DNA from: Candidatus Methanogasteraceae archaeon UBA261
GTDB taxonomy: Archaea; Halobacteriota; Methanosarcinia; Methanosarcinales; Methanogasteraceae
NCBI GenBank assembly: GCA_002506015.1
Contig: DAWR01000037.1
Span: 2,398-18,699 of the forward strand
DNA length: 16,302 nt
Direction: 5' to 3'
Shown: in pieces, positions 1 through 6,881 of the stretch
Layout of the letters: every line of letters starts with the position of its first letter
How positions within the stretch are numbered: the first letter of the stretch is position 1
Program-made: the position numbers and the translations under genes
The notes under the pieces: model-generated
Told to the model about the DNA's origin: nothing
Databases searched by the model: none
Seen by the model: only the letters and a program-made list of their open reading frames with translations

Positions 1-1
1 G

Positions 2-646
2 GTTTTGTTGACAAAACCGGAAGAAGAAGTTAAAATAATACAAAAAGATGTTGATGAGAGTTCCGATCATGATTTATTCGAAATTTTGAGGAGTTTGAGA
101 AAGAAACTTGCCGATGATTCCGGTATGCCGCCGTACGTCATCTTCCATGACTCAAGTTTGATTGCGATGGCGACATATTTCCCGCGAAGCCGATCAGACT
201 TTCGGACGATCAGTGGCGTTGGTGAACGCAAGTTAGAGAAATATGGGGAACTGTTTTTAGAAGAGATCATTGGTTATTGCAAAGAGCGCAACATCGAACC
301 AAAACCGATCGGCATACGTAACCATCATGCTGAAACGATAACATCTACGCTGCAAGAAACGTTGGAGCTTTATAATCAGAATTTGGCAATTGAAGAAATC
401 GCCCGGAAAAGGAATTTAACGACCGGTACAATTGTAGCCCATATCGGAAAACTGATTTTATCCGGTGAAGAAATTGACATTGATAAATTGGTTGATATTG
501 ATAAGCAAGAACACATTGTGAGTGTGATGTCGATTATAGGTAGCGAGAAATTAGCACCTATAAAAGAAGAGTTAGGCGATGATTGCACTTATGAAGAAAT
601 ATATTTGGTGAGGGCATATAAACTGATGACTCACGAAATACCTTAG
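2..646 (+). CDS. RecQ-like DNA helicase, C-terminal part (partial at window start)
   Basis: The reading frame is open to the left edge, so the gene begins outside the window and the TTG codons near position 5 are not claimed as a start. About the first 95 visible residues read as an HRDC domain, the helical nucleic-acid-binding module at the C-terminus of RecQ-family helicases: an amphipathic start followed by an FPRS and an ISGVGERKLEKYG segment, which is typical of HRDC helices 3-4. From roughly residue 115 to the end there is a helix-turn-helix segment (the IEEIARKRNLTTGTIVAHI region) resembling the HTH_40 domain that ends many RecQ proteins. The helicase motor and zinc-binding domain are not in view, so family membership rests on these accessory domains. 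RecQ helicases unwind DNA 3'-5' in recombination and repair. The gene is convergent with the primase gene and separated from it by 132 nt. Confidence 0.8.
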   Translation, partial: VLLTKPEEEVKIIQKDVDESSDHDLFEILRSLRKKLADDSGMPPYVIFHDSSLIAMATYFPRSRSDFRTISGVGERKLEKYGELFLEEIIGYCKERNIEPKPIGIRNHHAETITSTLQETLELYNQNLAIEEIARKRNLTTGTIVAHIGKLILSGEEIDIDKLVDIDKQEHIVSVMSIIGSEKLAPIKEELGDDCTYEEIYLVRAYKLMTHEIP

Positions 647-778
647 ACTCGACTTCAAAAATATTCTACCATCGTTTTATTCTGGATTGAAATTAAAAAT
701 TAGGATTATTTGGTGGCGACAACGAACAACAGGTGGTTAAACCGCGTTTTTAATACACCCCCGAACTCATGTCAAGTC
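647..778. terminator. Convergent intergenic spacer with T-rich stretches on both strands
   Basis: This AT-rich spacer lies between the stop codons of the convergent helicase and primase genes. The plus strand has a short T run at about 675-678 and the minus strand has TTTTT at about 694-698, downstream of the primase stop. Archaeal RNA polymerase terminates at short U-tracts, so this could be a bidirectional termination zone. The call rests only on T content and position; no strong hairpin was found. Confidence 0.3.
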
Positions 779-1894
779 TCATACCTTTCCCACATATTCC
801 ACAGCCCCTCGACACATCAGATACACGCCCGCATACTCCGGAACCGTGTTTGCACCCTCCGCAATCTCGAAATGGTTCCCGCGCAGATCACAGGCTGCAG
901 GCATCTCAGCCGCAACCGAGATCTCCTTATCCGAGAACACAACAGCATCCTTCAGCGGATCAAAGACTTTGATTGTCTCAAGTGTCAATGGGACCACCCT
1001 CATGCTTGATCCACCATGCAAGGACGTGGGGAGCCGAATCAGACGCTTGATGTCACCTGTGACCGGCTCATCAACGCTCGCTCCAAGCTCCGAAACCGCC
1101 TGCAATTTCAACTCATTCCAGAACGATTCCGGGATATCCTTGAGAAAAACGGTGTCGCCATTCCTGATCAGTTCGATATTTGTATCATTCCCTGCGTTGA
1201 TCAGTGCCTTTGCTTTCACCGTTCCAATGCCATCGAACTTCTGCAGTATCTTCATAGCATCATCACGGTCATGCAAACCCTGTAGATACCCAACAACCCA
1301 GCGATTGAATTTCGTCCCCCATCCGCCGCTTTCCCCCCCGGGAATTGACTTCACCACAAGCCCTGTCCCGCTCACATAATCCACAATCTCCCTTCGCTCA
1401 GCACTCCCCAGCGTCTGCACAGTAGGATCGCGTACATGCACATGATACCCGCGCCCTCCCGAGAAGACGACATCAAGCAACTCCTCGGAAAACCCAAAGT
1501 CGTCGGTCAGAAAATCGAGCAGCCTCATGGTCTCGTTCTTGACCCGCGCAAGCATTGCAGGATATGATTCCGGCGCATCAGGGAGGTGGTCAGCATCCAG
1601 ATCAAAGATCAGATCGGAGCCGTACCAGTTTTTATCCACCATCGTACCAGCCTCGGGATGCTCGTAATACGCAACCGATGAGAATGCGTGGGCTGGAGCC
1701 ATGCTCCGCAGGTACTCGAGCACCTCCATGCGTGAGAGAAACGCTTTGTGCCTGTACATCACGATCTTCGGCAGCGCATCGAAGAGGACAAAACCCCACT
1801 CACGACGCTCGAATTCTGGTGGCAGCTGGATAGGATATTCGAGGTAATACTCCTTGAACTTCTCCCGCAAGAAGTGTTTTGTGCGTTCGTTCAT
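779..1894 (-). CDS. priS: DNA primase, catalytic (small) subunit PriS
   Basis: This is the catalytic subunit of the archaeal/eukaryotic-type primase, which makes primers for replication together with PriL. It is 371 residues long, within the usual 330-400 range. The metal-binding acidic triad is visible as D98-x-D100-x-D102 in the segment DLIFDLDADHLP. The nucleotide-binding SGGRGYHVH motif is at 145-153, and the C-terminal RLIRLPTSLHGG motif is at about 287-298. The protein begins NERTKHFLREKFKEYY, which is typical of methanogen-type PriS, so the ATG at 1894 is accepted. Only two Cys are present in the whole protein and they are far apart, so the zinc knuckle seen in Thermococcus or crenarchaeal PriS is absent; I recall the Methanosarcina type being similar. 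It is the last gene of a probable minus-strand cluster, 71 nt after the zinc-ribbon gene. PriL is not in the window. Confidence 0.95.
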   Translation of the reverse strand: MNERTKHFLREKFKEYYLEYPIQLPPEFERREWGFVLFDALPKIVMYRHKAFLSRMEVLEYLRSMAPAHAFSSVAYYEHPEAGTMVDKNWYGSDLIFDLDADHLPDAPESYPAMLARVKNETMRLLDFLTDDFGFSEELLDVVFSGGRGYHVHVRDPTVQTLGSAERREIVDYVSGTGLVVKSIPGGESGGWGTKFNRWVVGYLQGLHDRDDAMKILQKFDGIGTVKAKALINAGNDTNIELIRNGDTVFLKDIPESFWNELKLQAVSELGASVDEPVTGDIKRLIRLPTSLHGGSSMRVVPLTLETIKVFDPLKDAVVFSDKEISVAAEMPAACDLRGNHFEIAEGANTVPEYAGVYLMCRGAVEYVGKV

Positions 1895-1965
1895 GTTTTC
1901 ACAAAAACAACGGGTTAGCAGATCTTTACAAACCGTGCAAATCCTGATATCGCAGGTTCATTGAT

Positions 1966-2307
1966 CTATTTATCTTTCTTGTTTTTCTCGAAGACGGAAG
2001 GGAGATGCACAAAATACCGTCCGCTTTCCTTAACAGACATGACAATCTCCTCTCGCTCGAGCAGTGCTTCGATATTTAGCTCGTACGACCCTTTATCAAG
2101 AATACGAATCGATTCAACCTGCAAATCCGGTTCTTTATCCTTTATTTTTGGTTCATCTACCTGCGTTTCTACATCCGGAGTGTCTTTGACCCGGGGATTT
2201 GCTGGCACGTACAAAAACTTCTTCCAGCCACAATGTGGGCAGCCATCCAGGATTTCGGCTGAGCCGTCCTCAAAGATGTGTTCGCAATTGGCGCATTTGT
2301 GAGGCAT
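1966..2307 (-). CDS. Small zinc-ribbon protein (DUF2072/COG3364-like)
   Basis: This is a 113-residue protein. It starts with a zinc ribbon with Cys pairs C5-x2-C8 (KCANC) and C23-x2-C26 (GCPHCGWKKF). A charged, probably flexible linker follows (about 35-65), then a C-terminal segment with a VESIRILDKGSYELNIEALLE-type beta/alpha pattern. The layout fits the archaeal 'Zn-ribbon containing protein' family DUF2072, whose biochemical role is not known to me. I place the start at the ATG at 2307 because family members begin directly with the M-P-H-x-C ribbon. The frame stays open to a GTG at 2376, one base after the upstream stop, which would add 23 low-complexity polar residues; neither start has a strong Shine-Dalgarno. 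It lies between the repeat protein and primase on the same strand, so co-transcription with priS is likely. Confidence 0.75.
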   Translation of the reverse strand: MPHKCANCEHIFEDGSAEILDGCPHCGWKKFLYVPANPRVKDTPDVETQVDEPKIKDKEPDLQVESIRILDKGSYELNIEALLEREEIVMSVKESGRYFVHLPSVFEKNKKDK

Positions 2308-2377
2308 GTCGGTTATTCTGTGCTCATTGGTATTCTGTTTATTCGTTGGATCAGGATCCGAGATACGCGCAGTCACA

Positions 2378-4114
2378 TCATAGTTTATTCACATATTTAT
2401 TTTTCAATTCTTTTATTCGACCAAGCGTCAGTTCCCACGTCCTTTCCGAACCACCCCCCGTGTCTGGCATATCTGGTGTATCGGGGCTAGCTCCTGGAAA
2501 AGGCGCATCATCCGAGAGCGAATCGTCCTCAGAAAATCCGGGAAAGTCAGGGGTGGACTCCGGCGATTCGGTCTCTGTCAGGGCGCCCGCCATATCCGAA
2601 GTGGCAGTACCGTCATCAGGGAATGGACTGTCCTCTGAAATTCCGGGAAAGTCCGGCGATTCGGGGTCAGCCATATCGGGCATATCAGTGCGGTCTTCTG
2701 AAAATCCTGGAAACTCCGGAGTGGGATCCAGCGATTTGGGTTCCGGTTCTTCTGACCCCAGTTCCGGGATTTCTATTATGGTGCTAATTTCCGGTGCACT
2801 AAGTTTAAATTCCGGCGGTGACTCCTCAGGCACGGATTCAATATCTGCTGCCCAAAACATCTCCGATTCGGATTCAGCCAGTCCGGGAGGTGCATCCATC
2901 ACCTCGGAAACTGTTTCATCCGGCATGGATTCAACAGGCGTAGCCTCGAGCATCTCTGACTCAGCCGGTTCCGGAAATTCCGCCATATCGCACATGCCCT
3001 CGATCGCGGGAGTTTCAACGATTTCGCCAACATTCGACGCTGCAATGGCTTCTTCCATCACCTCGGAAACTGCTTCATTTGGCATGGACTCGACAGATTC
3101 CGGAGTTTCAGCGATTTCTCCGGCATCCGCTGCTCCGATGACCGCCCCTACAATCTCTGTTACGGATTTTCCGGACATGGATTCAACAGGTGCTACCTCT
3201 GACACCTTTGATTCGGATTCAACTGGTTCCGGAGCTTTTGCCACACCACCCATACCCTCAATCGCGGGAGTTTCGACGACGTCACCAGCACCCACTGCTG
3301 CGATGGCTTCTTCCGGAACACCCGCGGCTGCTTCATCCGGCATGGACTCAACAGGCGCAGCCTCGAGCAGCTCTGACTCAGCTGACTCCGGAAATTCCGC
3401 CATAGCCCCAATGCTCTCAATCGCACGAGTTTCGGCGACTTCGCCAACATCCGATGTCATGATGACCTCATCCATCACCTCTGAAACTGTTTCATCCGGT
3501 GGGGGCTCGACATCTGCTGCATCGAACATCTCTGATTCAGATTCCGCCAGTCCGGGGGGCGCACTCATCACCTCTGAAACTGTTTCATTCGGCATAGATT
3601 CAGCAGACACTGCCTCAAACAGTCCTAATTTGGATTCAGTCGGTTCAGGAGCTTCTGCCACAGCACCCATGCCCCCAATCGCGGGAGTTTCAACGACGTC
3701 ACCAGCACTCGCTGCTGCGATGGCTTCTGCCGCAATCTTGGGGACAGCTTCATCTGGCGCGGATTCAGCCGGTTCCGGTGCTTCCGCGATAGCCCCACCC
3801 ATCACCGCAGTCATGGTAGCTTCTATCTCATTTATCTCATTTCCCACATTCTCTGCCCGAGCAGGTCCTCCATTCGGTCTGCGATCGTGCATCTTCCTCA
3901 GAATATCAAACGCTATCAGTGCAAGTTCCCGGTTTTCGCGGAACAGCACGTCGTCTGCGAGTATGCTGCGCACATTATCGAGTTCGACAAAGTCTGTTAG
4001 CACGTCAACAGTCTTGAGCACGCCTCTCAGTTCGGCATCATTTGTAGGGGCGAGAATATCATTTAGCAACGCTGTTATGTGGTTGTCAATGTCACTTTTA
4101 TCGTCTGCCTGCAC
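2378..4114 (-). CDS. Long acidic Ala/Glu/Pro-rich repeat protein of unknown function
   Basis: No family was recognised. The protein has 578 residues. Residues about 5-85 form a predicted helical, globular-looking N-terminal domain ending in ENRELALIAFDILRKMHD. Residues about 135-431 contain roughly five imperfect units of about 30-85 residues built from recurring phrases such as GE(I/V)VETPAIEGMG, AEFPEPAESE, VESMPDETVSEVM and APPGLAESESEMF. A third part carries three copies of a (D/E)FPG(F/I)SED motif in Pro/Asp/Ser-rich sequence. A basic, lysine-rich amphipathic tail closes the protein. There is no signal peptide, membrane segment or Cys cluster; the middle is very acidic and probably disordered. 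I chose the GTG at 4114 because GGGGGG lies 6 nt upstream and the predicted transcription start is near 4133; a TTG at 4138 would precede that. It heads the cluster with the zinc-ribbon gene (1-70 nt away) and priS. Confidence 0.75.
   Translation of the reverse strand: MQADDKSDIDNHITALLNDILAPTNDAELRGVLKTVDVLTDFVELDNVRSILADDVLFRENRELALIAFDILRKMHDRRPNGGPARAENVGNEINEIEATMTAVMGGAIAEAPEPAESAPDEAVPKIAAEAIAAASAGDVVETPAIGGMGAVAEAPEPTESKLGLFEAVSAESMPNETVSEVMSAPPGLAESESEMFDAADVEPPPDETVSEVMDEVIMTSDVGEVAETRAIESIGAMAEFPESAESELLEAAPVESMPDEAAAGVPEEAIAAVGAGDVVETPAIEGMGGVAKAPEPVESESKVSEVAPVESMSGKSVTEIVGAVIGAADAGEIAETPESVESMPNEAVSEVMEEAIAASNVGEIVETPAIEGMCDMAEFPEPAESEMLEATPVESMPDETVSEVMDAPPGLAESESEMFWAADIESVPEESPPEFKLSAPEISTIIEIPELGSEEPEPKSLDPTPEFPGFSEDRTDMPDMADPESPDFPGISEDSPFPDDGTATSDMAGALTETESPESTPDFPGFSEDDSLSDDAPFPGASPDTPDMPDTGGGSERTWELTLGRIKELKNKYVNKL
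2820..3710. repeat. Intragenic tandem degenerate repeats, about 100-250 nt units
   Basis: This block of the repeat-protein gene shows recurring DNA phrases. For example, CATCACCTC(T/G)GAAACTG begins near 2898, 3057, 3474 and 3567, and ATCGCGGGAGTTTC recurs near 3003, 3262 and 3678. Copies are nearly identical at the DNA level, including synonymous positions, so the array probably grew by recent duplication and could vary in length between strains. Unit length varies because shorter sub-blocks are inserted or lost. Confidence 0.8.
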
Positions 4115-4155
4115 ACTATACCCCCCTGTAATATACAATATATTGCTCAGAATCG

Positions 4156-4163
4156 CATAAATA
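4156..4163 (-). promoter_or_regulatory. Putative TATA box for the repeat-protein gene
   Basis: The minus strand reads TATTTATG here, an archaeal TATA-like octamer. A start about 25 nt downstream falls near 4133, ahead of the GTG start at 4114 and its GGGGGG Shine-Dalgarno. This is a match to consensus and spacing only. Confidence 0.4.
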
Positions 4164-4255
4164 GTTTTTGATGCTTCGCGGCGGTTCCGGCGGAAACAAA
4201 AACCGGCGCTGAGAAGTTCCCGAATACGGTGGGTCTGTTATATGTAGCATACGGA

Positions 4256-4265
4256 CTAAATAAAG
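4256..4265 (+). promoter_or_regulatory. Putative TATA box for the galU-like gene
   Basis: CTAAATAAAG resembles an archaeal TATA element. A transcript starting about 25 nt later (near 4285) would give a leader of about 30 nt carrying GGGAGTGA just before the ATG at 4318. A second candidate, TTATATG, lies at 4238-4244. Only sequence resemblance supports either. Confidence 0.35.
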
Positions 4266-4317
4266 ATGTGTGGATAACTAACTTCGATTGAACCAGTGCA
4301 CCCACGGGAGTGAACGA

Positions 4318-5178
4318 ATGATAAAAAAAGCAGTGATACCTGCGGCAGGACTCGGTACGAGATTTATTCCCGTGACGAAATCGATGCCAAAAGAGATGTT
4401 ACCGATAATCGACAAGCCGATCATCCAGTTCGTTGTGGAGGAAGCGATCGCCTCCGGAATCGAGGACATCCTGATCGTAACAGGCAGGGGCAAGCGTGCG
4501 ATCGAAGACTATTTTGACACGTCCCCCGAGCTCGAAAACCACCTCTCAAGCAATAAGAAATACGACTTGTTGCGGGAGGTCAAGGATATCTCCTCAATGG
4601 CAGATATCCATTATATACGGCAGAAAGAGCCAAAAGGTCTAGGAGATGCGGTTTTGAGGGCAGAAAAGCATATTGGTGACCAACCATTTGCAGTTCTACT
4701 CGGCGACGACATTATTAGGGGGGAACTCTGCATAAAACAGTTGCTGGATGTTTACGCGACGTATGGGTGCTCTGTTCTGTCAGTAGAACAGGTGGATGAC
4801 GTGAGCAAGTACGGAATCATCAAAGGCAGCAAGATCGACGAATGTACCTACCGTGTTGAGGATATTATCGAAAAACCGGATGCGCGCGATGCTCCATCGC
4901 AGATGGGGGCGGTGGGACGCTACATCCTCACACCAGCAATATTTTCCTGCATTAAGAAGACGAAACCGGGAGTGGGGGGGGAGATACAGCTCACAGACGC
5001 CATAAAGATGCTGATTGCTTCAGAGGGGGTCTACGCGTACGCATTCAGGGGGCGGCGGTACGACGCAGGAAGCAAGGCGGATTATATAAGGGCGATCATC
5101 GATTTTGCACTGGAGCGGGACGATTTGAGGGACGATATTGTGAATTATATGAAAGAGATATCAGCGTCTCACGGGTGA
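4318..5178 (+). CDS. galU: UTP--glucose-1-phosphate uridylyltransferase (GalU-type)
   Basis: This is a nucleotidyltransferase that makes UDP-glucose (or a related nucleotide-sugar) from UTP and glucose-1-phosphate in the cytoplasm. The 286-residue length is typical. Visible motifs are the nucleotide-binding loop AGLGTRF at 10-16 followed by PKEML at 24-28, DKPIIQ from 32, KGLGDAV from 106, the metal-binding LGDD at 128-131, GEIQLTD at 221-227 and YDAGSK at 248-253. The ATG at 4318 is chosen because GGGAGTGA sits just upstream; an in-frame TTG at 4288 would add ten residues not seen in the family. The gene is divergent from the repeat-protein operon and convergent with the cis-prenyltransferase homologue. 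A dTDP-sugar or other sugar specificity cannot be excluded, but the AGLGTRF...PKEMLPI...DKP signature is the GalU one. It could feed the glycosyltransferases further along the window. Confidence 0.9.
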   Translation: MIKKAVIPAAGLGTRFIPVTKSMPKEMLPIIDKPIIQFVVEEAIASGIEDILIVTGRGKRAIEDYFDTSPELENHLSSNKKYDLLREVKDISSMADIHYIRQKEPKGLGDAVLRAEKHIGDQPFAVLLGDDIIRGELCIKQLLDVYATYGCSVLSVEQVDDVSKYGIIKGSKIDECTYRVEDIIEKPDARDAPSQMGAVGRYILTPAIFSCIKKTKPGVGGEIQLTDAIKMLIASEGVYAYAFRGRRYDAGSKADYIRAIIDFALERDDLRDDIVNYMKEISASHG

Positions 5179-5189
5179 TGGTAGTTGCA

Positions 5190-5207
5190 GTGGTGGTGGT
5201 GGTGGTG
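5190..5207. repeat. GTG/TGG trinucleotide tract
   Basis: Six consecutive GTG triplets, extended imperfectly to about 5212, lie in the 92-nt gap between the convergent galU-like and cis-prenyltransferase genes. It is a simple-sequence tract outside both coding regions. Confidence 0.85.
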
Positions 5208-5270
5208 TGGTGCAGTGGCAGCAATGATACGGGCGTTGTTCGGCGACCCCCATATTTTGCACCCTCGCAG

Positions 5271-5936
5271 TCATGCCCCGTATCTCCGCTGCCGCTTCTG
5301 GTAGTCCCGAATGATCCTGAGGAAGTCCAACTTCCGCATATCGGTAAAATTCACATCTGTGAAATATAATTCAGAATATATTGTTTGCCATATCAAAAAG
5401 TCAGTCAGGTGCTTGCCCCCGGCGCGGATCACCAGATCCGGCTTGTGCCTGAAGAGAAGGTGAGATTCAACCATGTCCAGATCGATATCCTCGGAATTAA
5501 GCTCCCCGCATTCCACCTTTTTCAGGATGACTTTTATCGCATCAGTAAGCTCGAGTTTTCCACCATATCCAATCGAGATACTGAGTTTAACCTTTGGATC
5601 CCCACAAACTCCGTCTCCAATCGGGCAGAGCCTCACGCCATCGTCGCTTTTGGCGTATATTCTTGCGACCAGATCGGTTCCCGCCAGCCGATCAATGATC
5701 TGTGACGTAACATCCGTAACCAGAGGACCATCTACGATTACGGCGATGTAGACGATGATCGAGCTAATGCCAAGGTCTGCGCACCACGAAACAAAAGATC
5801 GCAATCGTTTAACTCCCTCCGACTCGAGAAGATCGCTTTCTGTCAGGATAAGCGTGAGTGCAACCGGCAGATCGTTTCGGAGAATCCGGGAACGCAGCCG
5901 GTGTTCATAGACGCGCTCATAGATGCGCTGGAGCAT
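5271..5936 (-). CDS. cis-Prenyltransferase (UppS/DHDDS-NgBR family) homologue lacking the catalytic Asp motif
   Basis: The 221-residue protein belongs to the family that condenses isopentenyl diphosphate into long cis-polyprenyl carriers. Recognisable segments are an N-terminal YERVYEHRLRS helix, the SIGYGGKLELTDAIK stretch (equivalent to NYGGRxE-IxDA), PDLVIRAGG at 166-174 and FLIWQTIYSELYFTDV. It departs from active enzymes in two places. Where they have an MDGNxRWA loop, this one has LTESD (31-35) and the loop is shortened. The second conserved Arg (R-x-S-N-F in active enzymes) is His in the HLTDF segment. The C-terminus retains R218-Y-G220, the R-x-G motif. I infer a non-catalytic partner subunit, like NgBR/Nus1 with DHDDS, rather than a stand-alone synthase. 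The ATG at 5936 is chosen because the upstream GTG (6011) lies inside a repeat element and adds 25 residues foreign to the family; no good Shine-Dalgarno decides it. Confidence 0.75.
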   Translation of the reverse strand: MLQRIYERVYEHRLRSRILRNDLPVALTLILTESDLLESEGVKRLRSFVSWCADLGISSIIVYIAVIVDGPLVTDVTSQIIDRLAGTDLVARIYAKSDDGVRLCPIGDGVCGDPKVKLSISIGYGGKLELTDAIKVILKKVECGELNSEDIDLDMVESHLLFRHKPDLVIRAGGKHLTDFLIWQTIYSELYFTDVNFTDMRKLDFLRIIRDYQKRQRRYGA

Positions 5937-6007
5937 ACAGGTGTATCGTACCCGCCGATTGTTATTCTTTTGTGCAGGATTGTACTGTCTGAAAATCAAG
6001 TGCTTTG

Positions 6008-6075
6008 CCACCGCGGAGGGCGCAGAGTTTTGAGACCGTTTTCAACCCTCTGCGTTCATATACGCACTCTGTGGT
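6008..6075. repeat. Small inverted-repeat element with CGCAGAG / CTCTGCG arms
   Basis: CGCAGAG (6021-6027) and CTCTGCG (6048-6054) are perfect 7-nt inverted arms around a partly palindromic loop. The outer ends, CCACCGCGGAG and CTCTGTGGT, are degenerate inverted copies of each other. The composition resembles 'CTCTGCG...CTCTGTGGT' palindromic repeats that I recall being dispersed in many environmental prokaryote genomes. It lies between the divergent cis-prenyltransferase and zinc-finger genes. No coding function is visible. Confidence 0.5.
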
Positions 6076-6080
6076 ATAAT
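6072..6080 (+). promoter_or_regulatory. Possible TATA box upstream of the HVO_0476-family gene
   Basis: GGTATAATC resembles a promoter element about 55 nt before the ATG at 6135. It sits at the edge of the inverted-repeat element, so the element may supply or disturb the promoter. This is weak, consensus-only support. Confidence 0.25.
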
Positions 6081-6134
6081 CTAAGGGTATGGCGATCACA
6101 CTGGAAAATCGACAGTGCCGTGCAGGATTAAGTT

Positions 6135-6881
6135 ATGTTGCGACAGATCACTATGGATATCATGAATATTGAAAACAACCCGCACATCAGAACCACCTGC
6201 CCAACATGCTCGCCGCATGCACCACAGTCGCACGAAGTCTTGAAACGGCGAGGCGGGAACAGTGGTAGGGGCGACGGGGGCAGCCGGAACAGCGGCGATC
6301 TGCTGGTGCGCTGTACCGAATGCGGCACCACGCACACCATTACAGTGGAACCCACGCGAACCACTGAGATCAGGATCATCGTGAGCAAAGACGAGGATTC
6401 GGAGAGATATATGATCGAATTGCCACTTGATCACGAGGTCTACGTCGAAGATGAACTGCTTGTGGATGACCCCTCCGCAGACGAGGTGCATCTGGTAGAG
6501 GTCACCTCGATTGAGTCCAATACGAAACGGGTGGAATCAGAGGTCGCAGGCGAGATTGAAACGATCTGGGCGCGGGCTATCGATGAGGTGACCGTGAAGA
6601 TTACTATTCACGACAGAACCAGAACAGAGTCAGAGCGTTTGCGGGTCTATGGGGATAAGGAGTTCGTTGTTGGAGGTATCGAGGAGATTGGGCGAAAACG
6701 AGTCAAGATTACCAGGATCAAAACGTACAGAGATGGGTTCCAAAAATATGCGGGGGACGTTGTCCTGGCAAAGGATGTGAAGAGGGCGTATGGGGAACGA
6801 GAGTCTGAACATCGCATCATGCCCCATACAAAGGAGAACGCGACAAGAGGGGGGCAAGATAGGTATCGTCGCCGGCGCTGA
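6135..6881 (+). CDS. HVO_0476-family zinc-finger protein
   Basis: The 248-residue protein fits the archaeal HVO_0476 zinc-finger family, of unknown role. The N-terminal finger has C22-x2-C25 and C60-x2-C63, with the SHEVLKR phrase (32-38) between them. The two Cys pairs are separated by a Gly/Ser/Arg/Asn-rich loop (40-54). The next part, about 65-100, has ITVEPTRTTEIRIIVSKDEDS followed by an acidic VYVEDELLVDD segment. The remainder is beta-rich with alternating charged and hydrophobic residues (VESEVAGEIETIWARA, VTVKITIHDRTRTESERLRVYG), and ends in an arginine-rich tail. There is no signal peptide or membrane segment. The ATG at 6135 is chosen with AGGATT about 5 nt upstream, but the ATGs at 6153 and 6162 are possible because conservation starts nearer the first Cys. 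It is divergent from the cis-prenyltransferase homologue and has no close downstream partner. Confidence 0.85.
   Translation: MLRQITMDIMNIENNPHIRTTCPTCSPHAPQSHEVLKRRGGNSGRGDGGSRNSGDLLVRCTECGTTHTITVEPTRTTEIRIIVSKDEDSERYMIELPLDHEVYVEDELLVDDPSADEVHLVEVTSIESNTKRVESEVAGEIETIWARAIDEVTVKITIHDRTRTESERLRVYGDKEFVVGGIEEIGRKRVKITRIKTYRDGFQKYAGDVVLAKDVKRAYGERESEHRIMPHTKENATRGGQDRYRRRR

Noticed and set aside
5..10. TTG TTG near the left edge as the start of the first gene
   Set aside because: The frame is open upstream to the edge and the encoded domains are C-terminal parts of RecQ, so the gene is truncated by the window and does not start here.
2199..4160. A 653-codon plus-strand ORF rich in Ser, opposite the repeat-protein gene
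   Set aside because: It is antisense to the repeat protein. Its Ser/Gly/Thr/Ala composition is what the complement of Glu/Ala/Pro codons gives, it runs backward through the zinc-ribbon gene as well, and the minus-strand gene has a promoter, a Shine-Dalgarno and sensible neighbours.
4170..4212. Repeated CCGGCG words and a near-palindrome (TTCCGGCGGAA) between the divergent promoters
   Set aside because: It is short and imperfect, with no second copy at a matching position. It could be an operator, but the evidence is too thin to annotate.
5938..6011. 25-residue N-terminal extension of the cis-prenyltransferase homologue from a GTG
   Set aside because: The GTG lies inside the inverted-repeat element, there is no Shine-Dalgarno, and family members begin near the helix that starts at the ATG at 5936.
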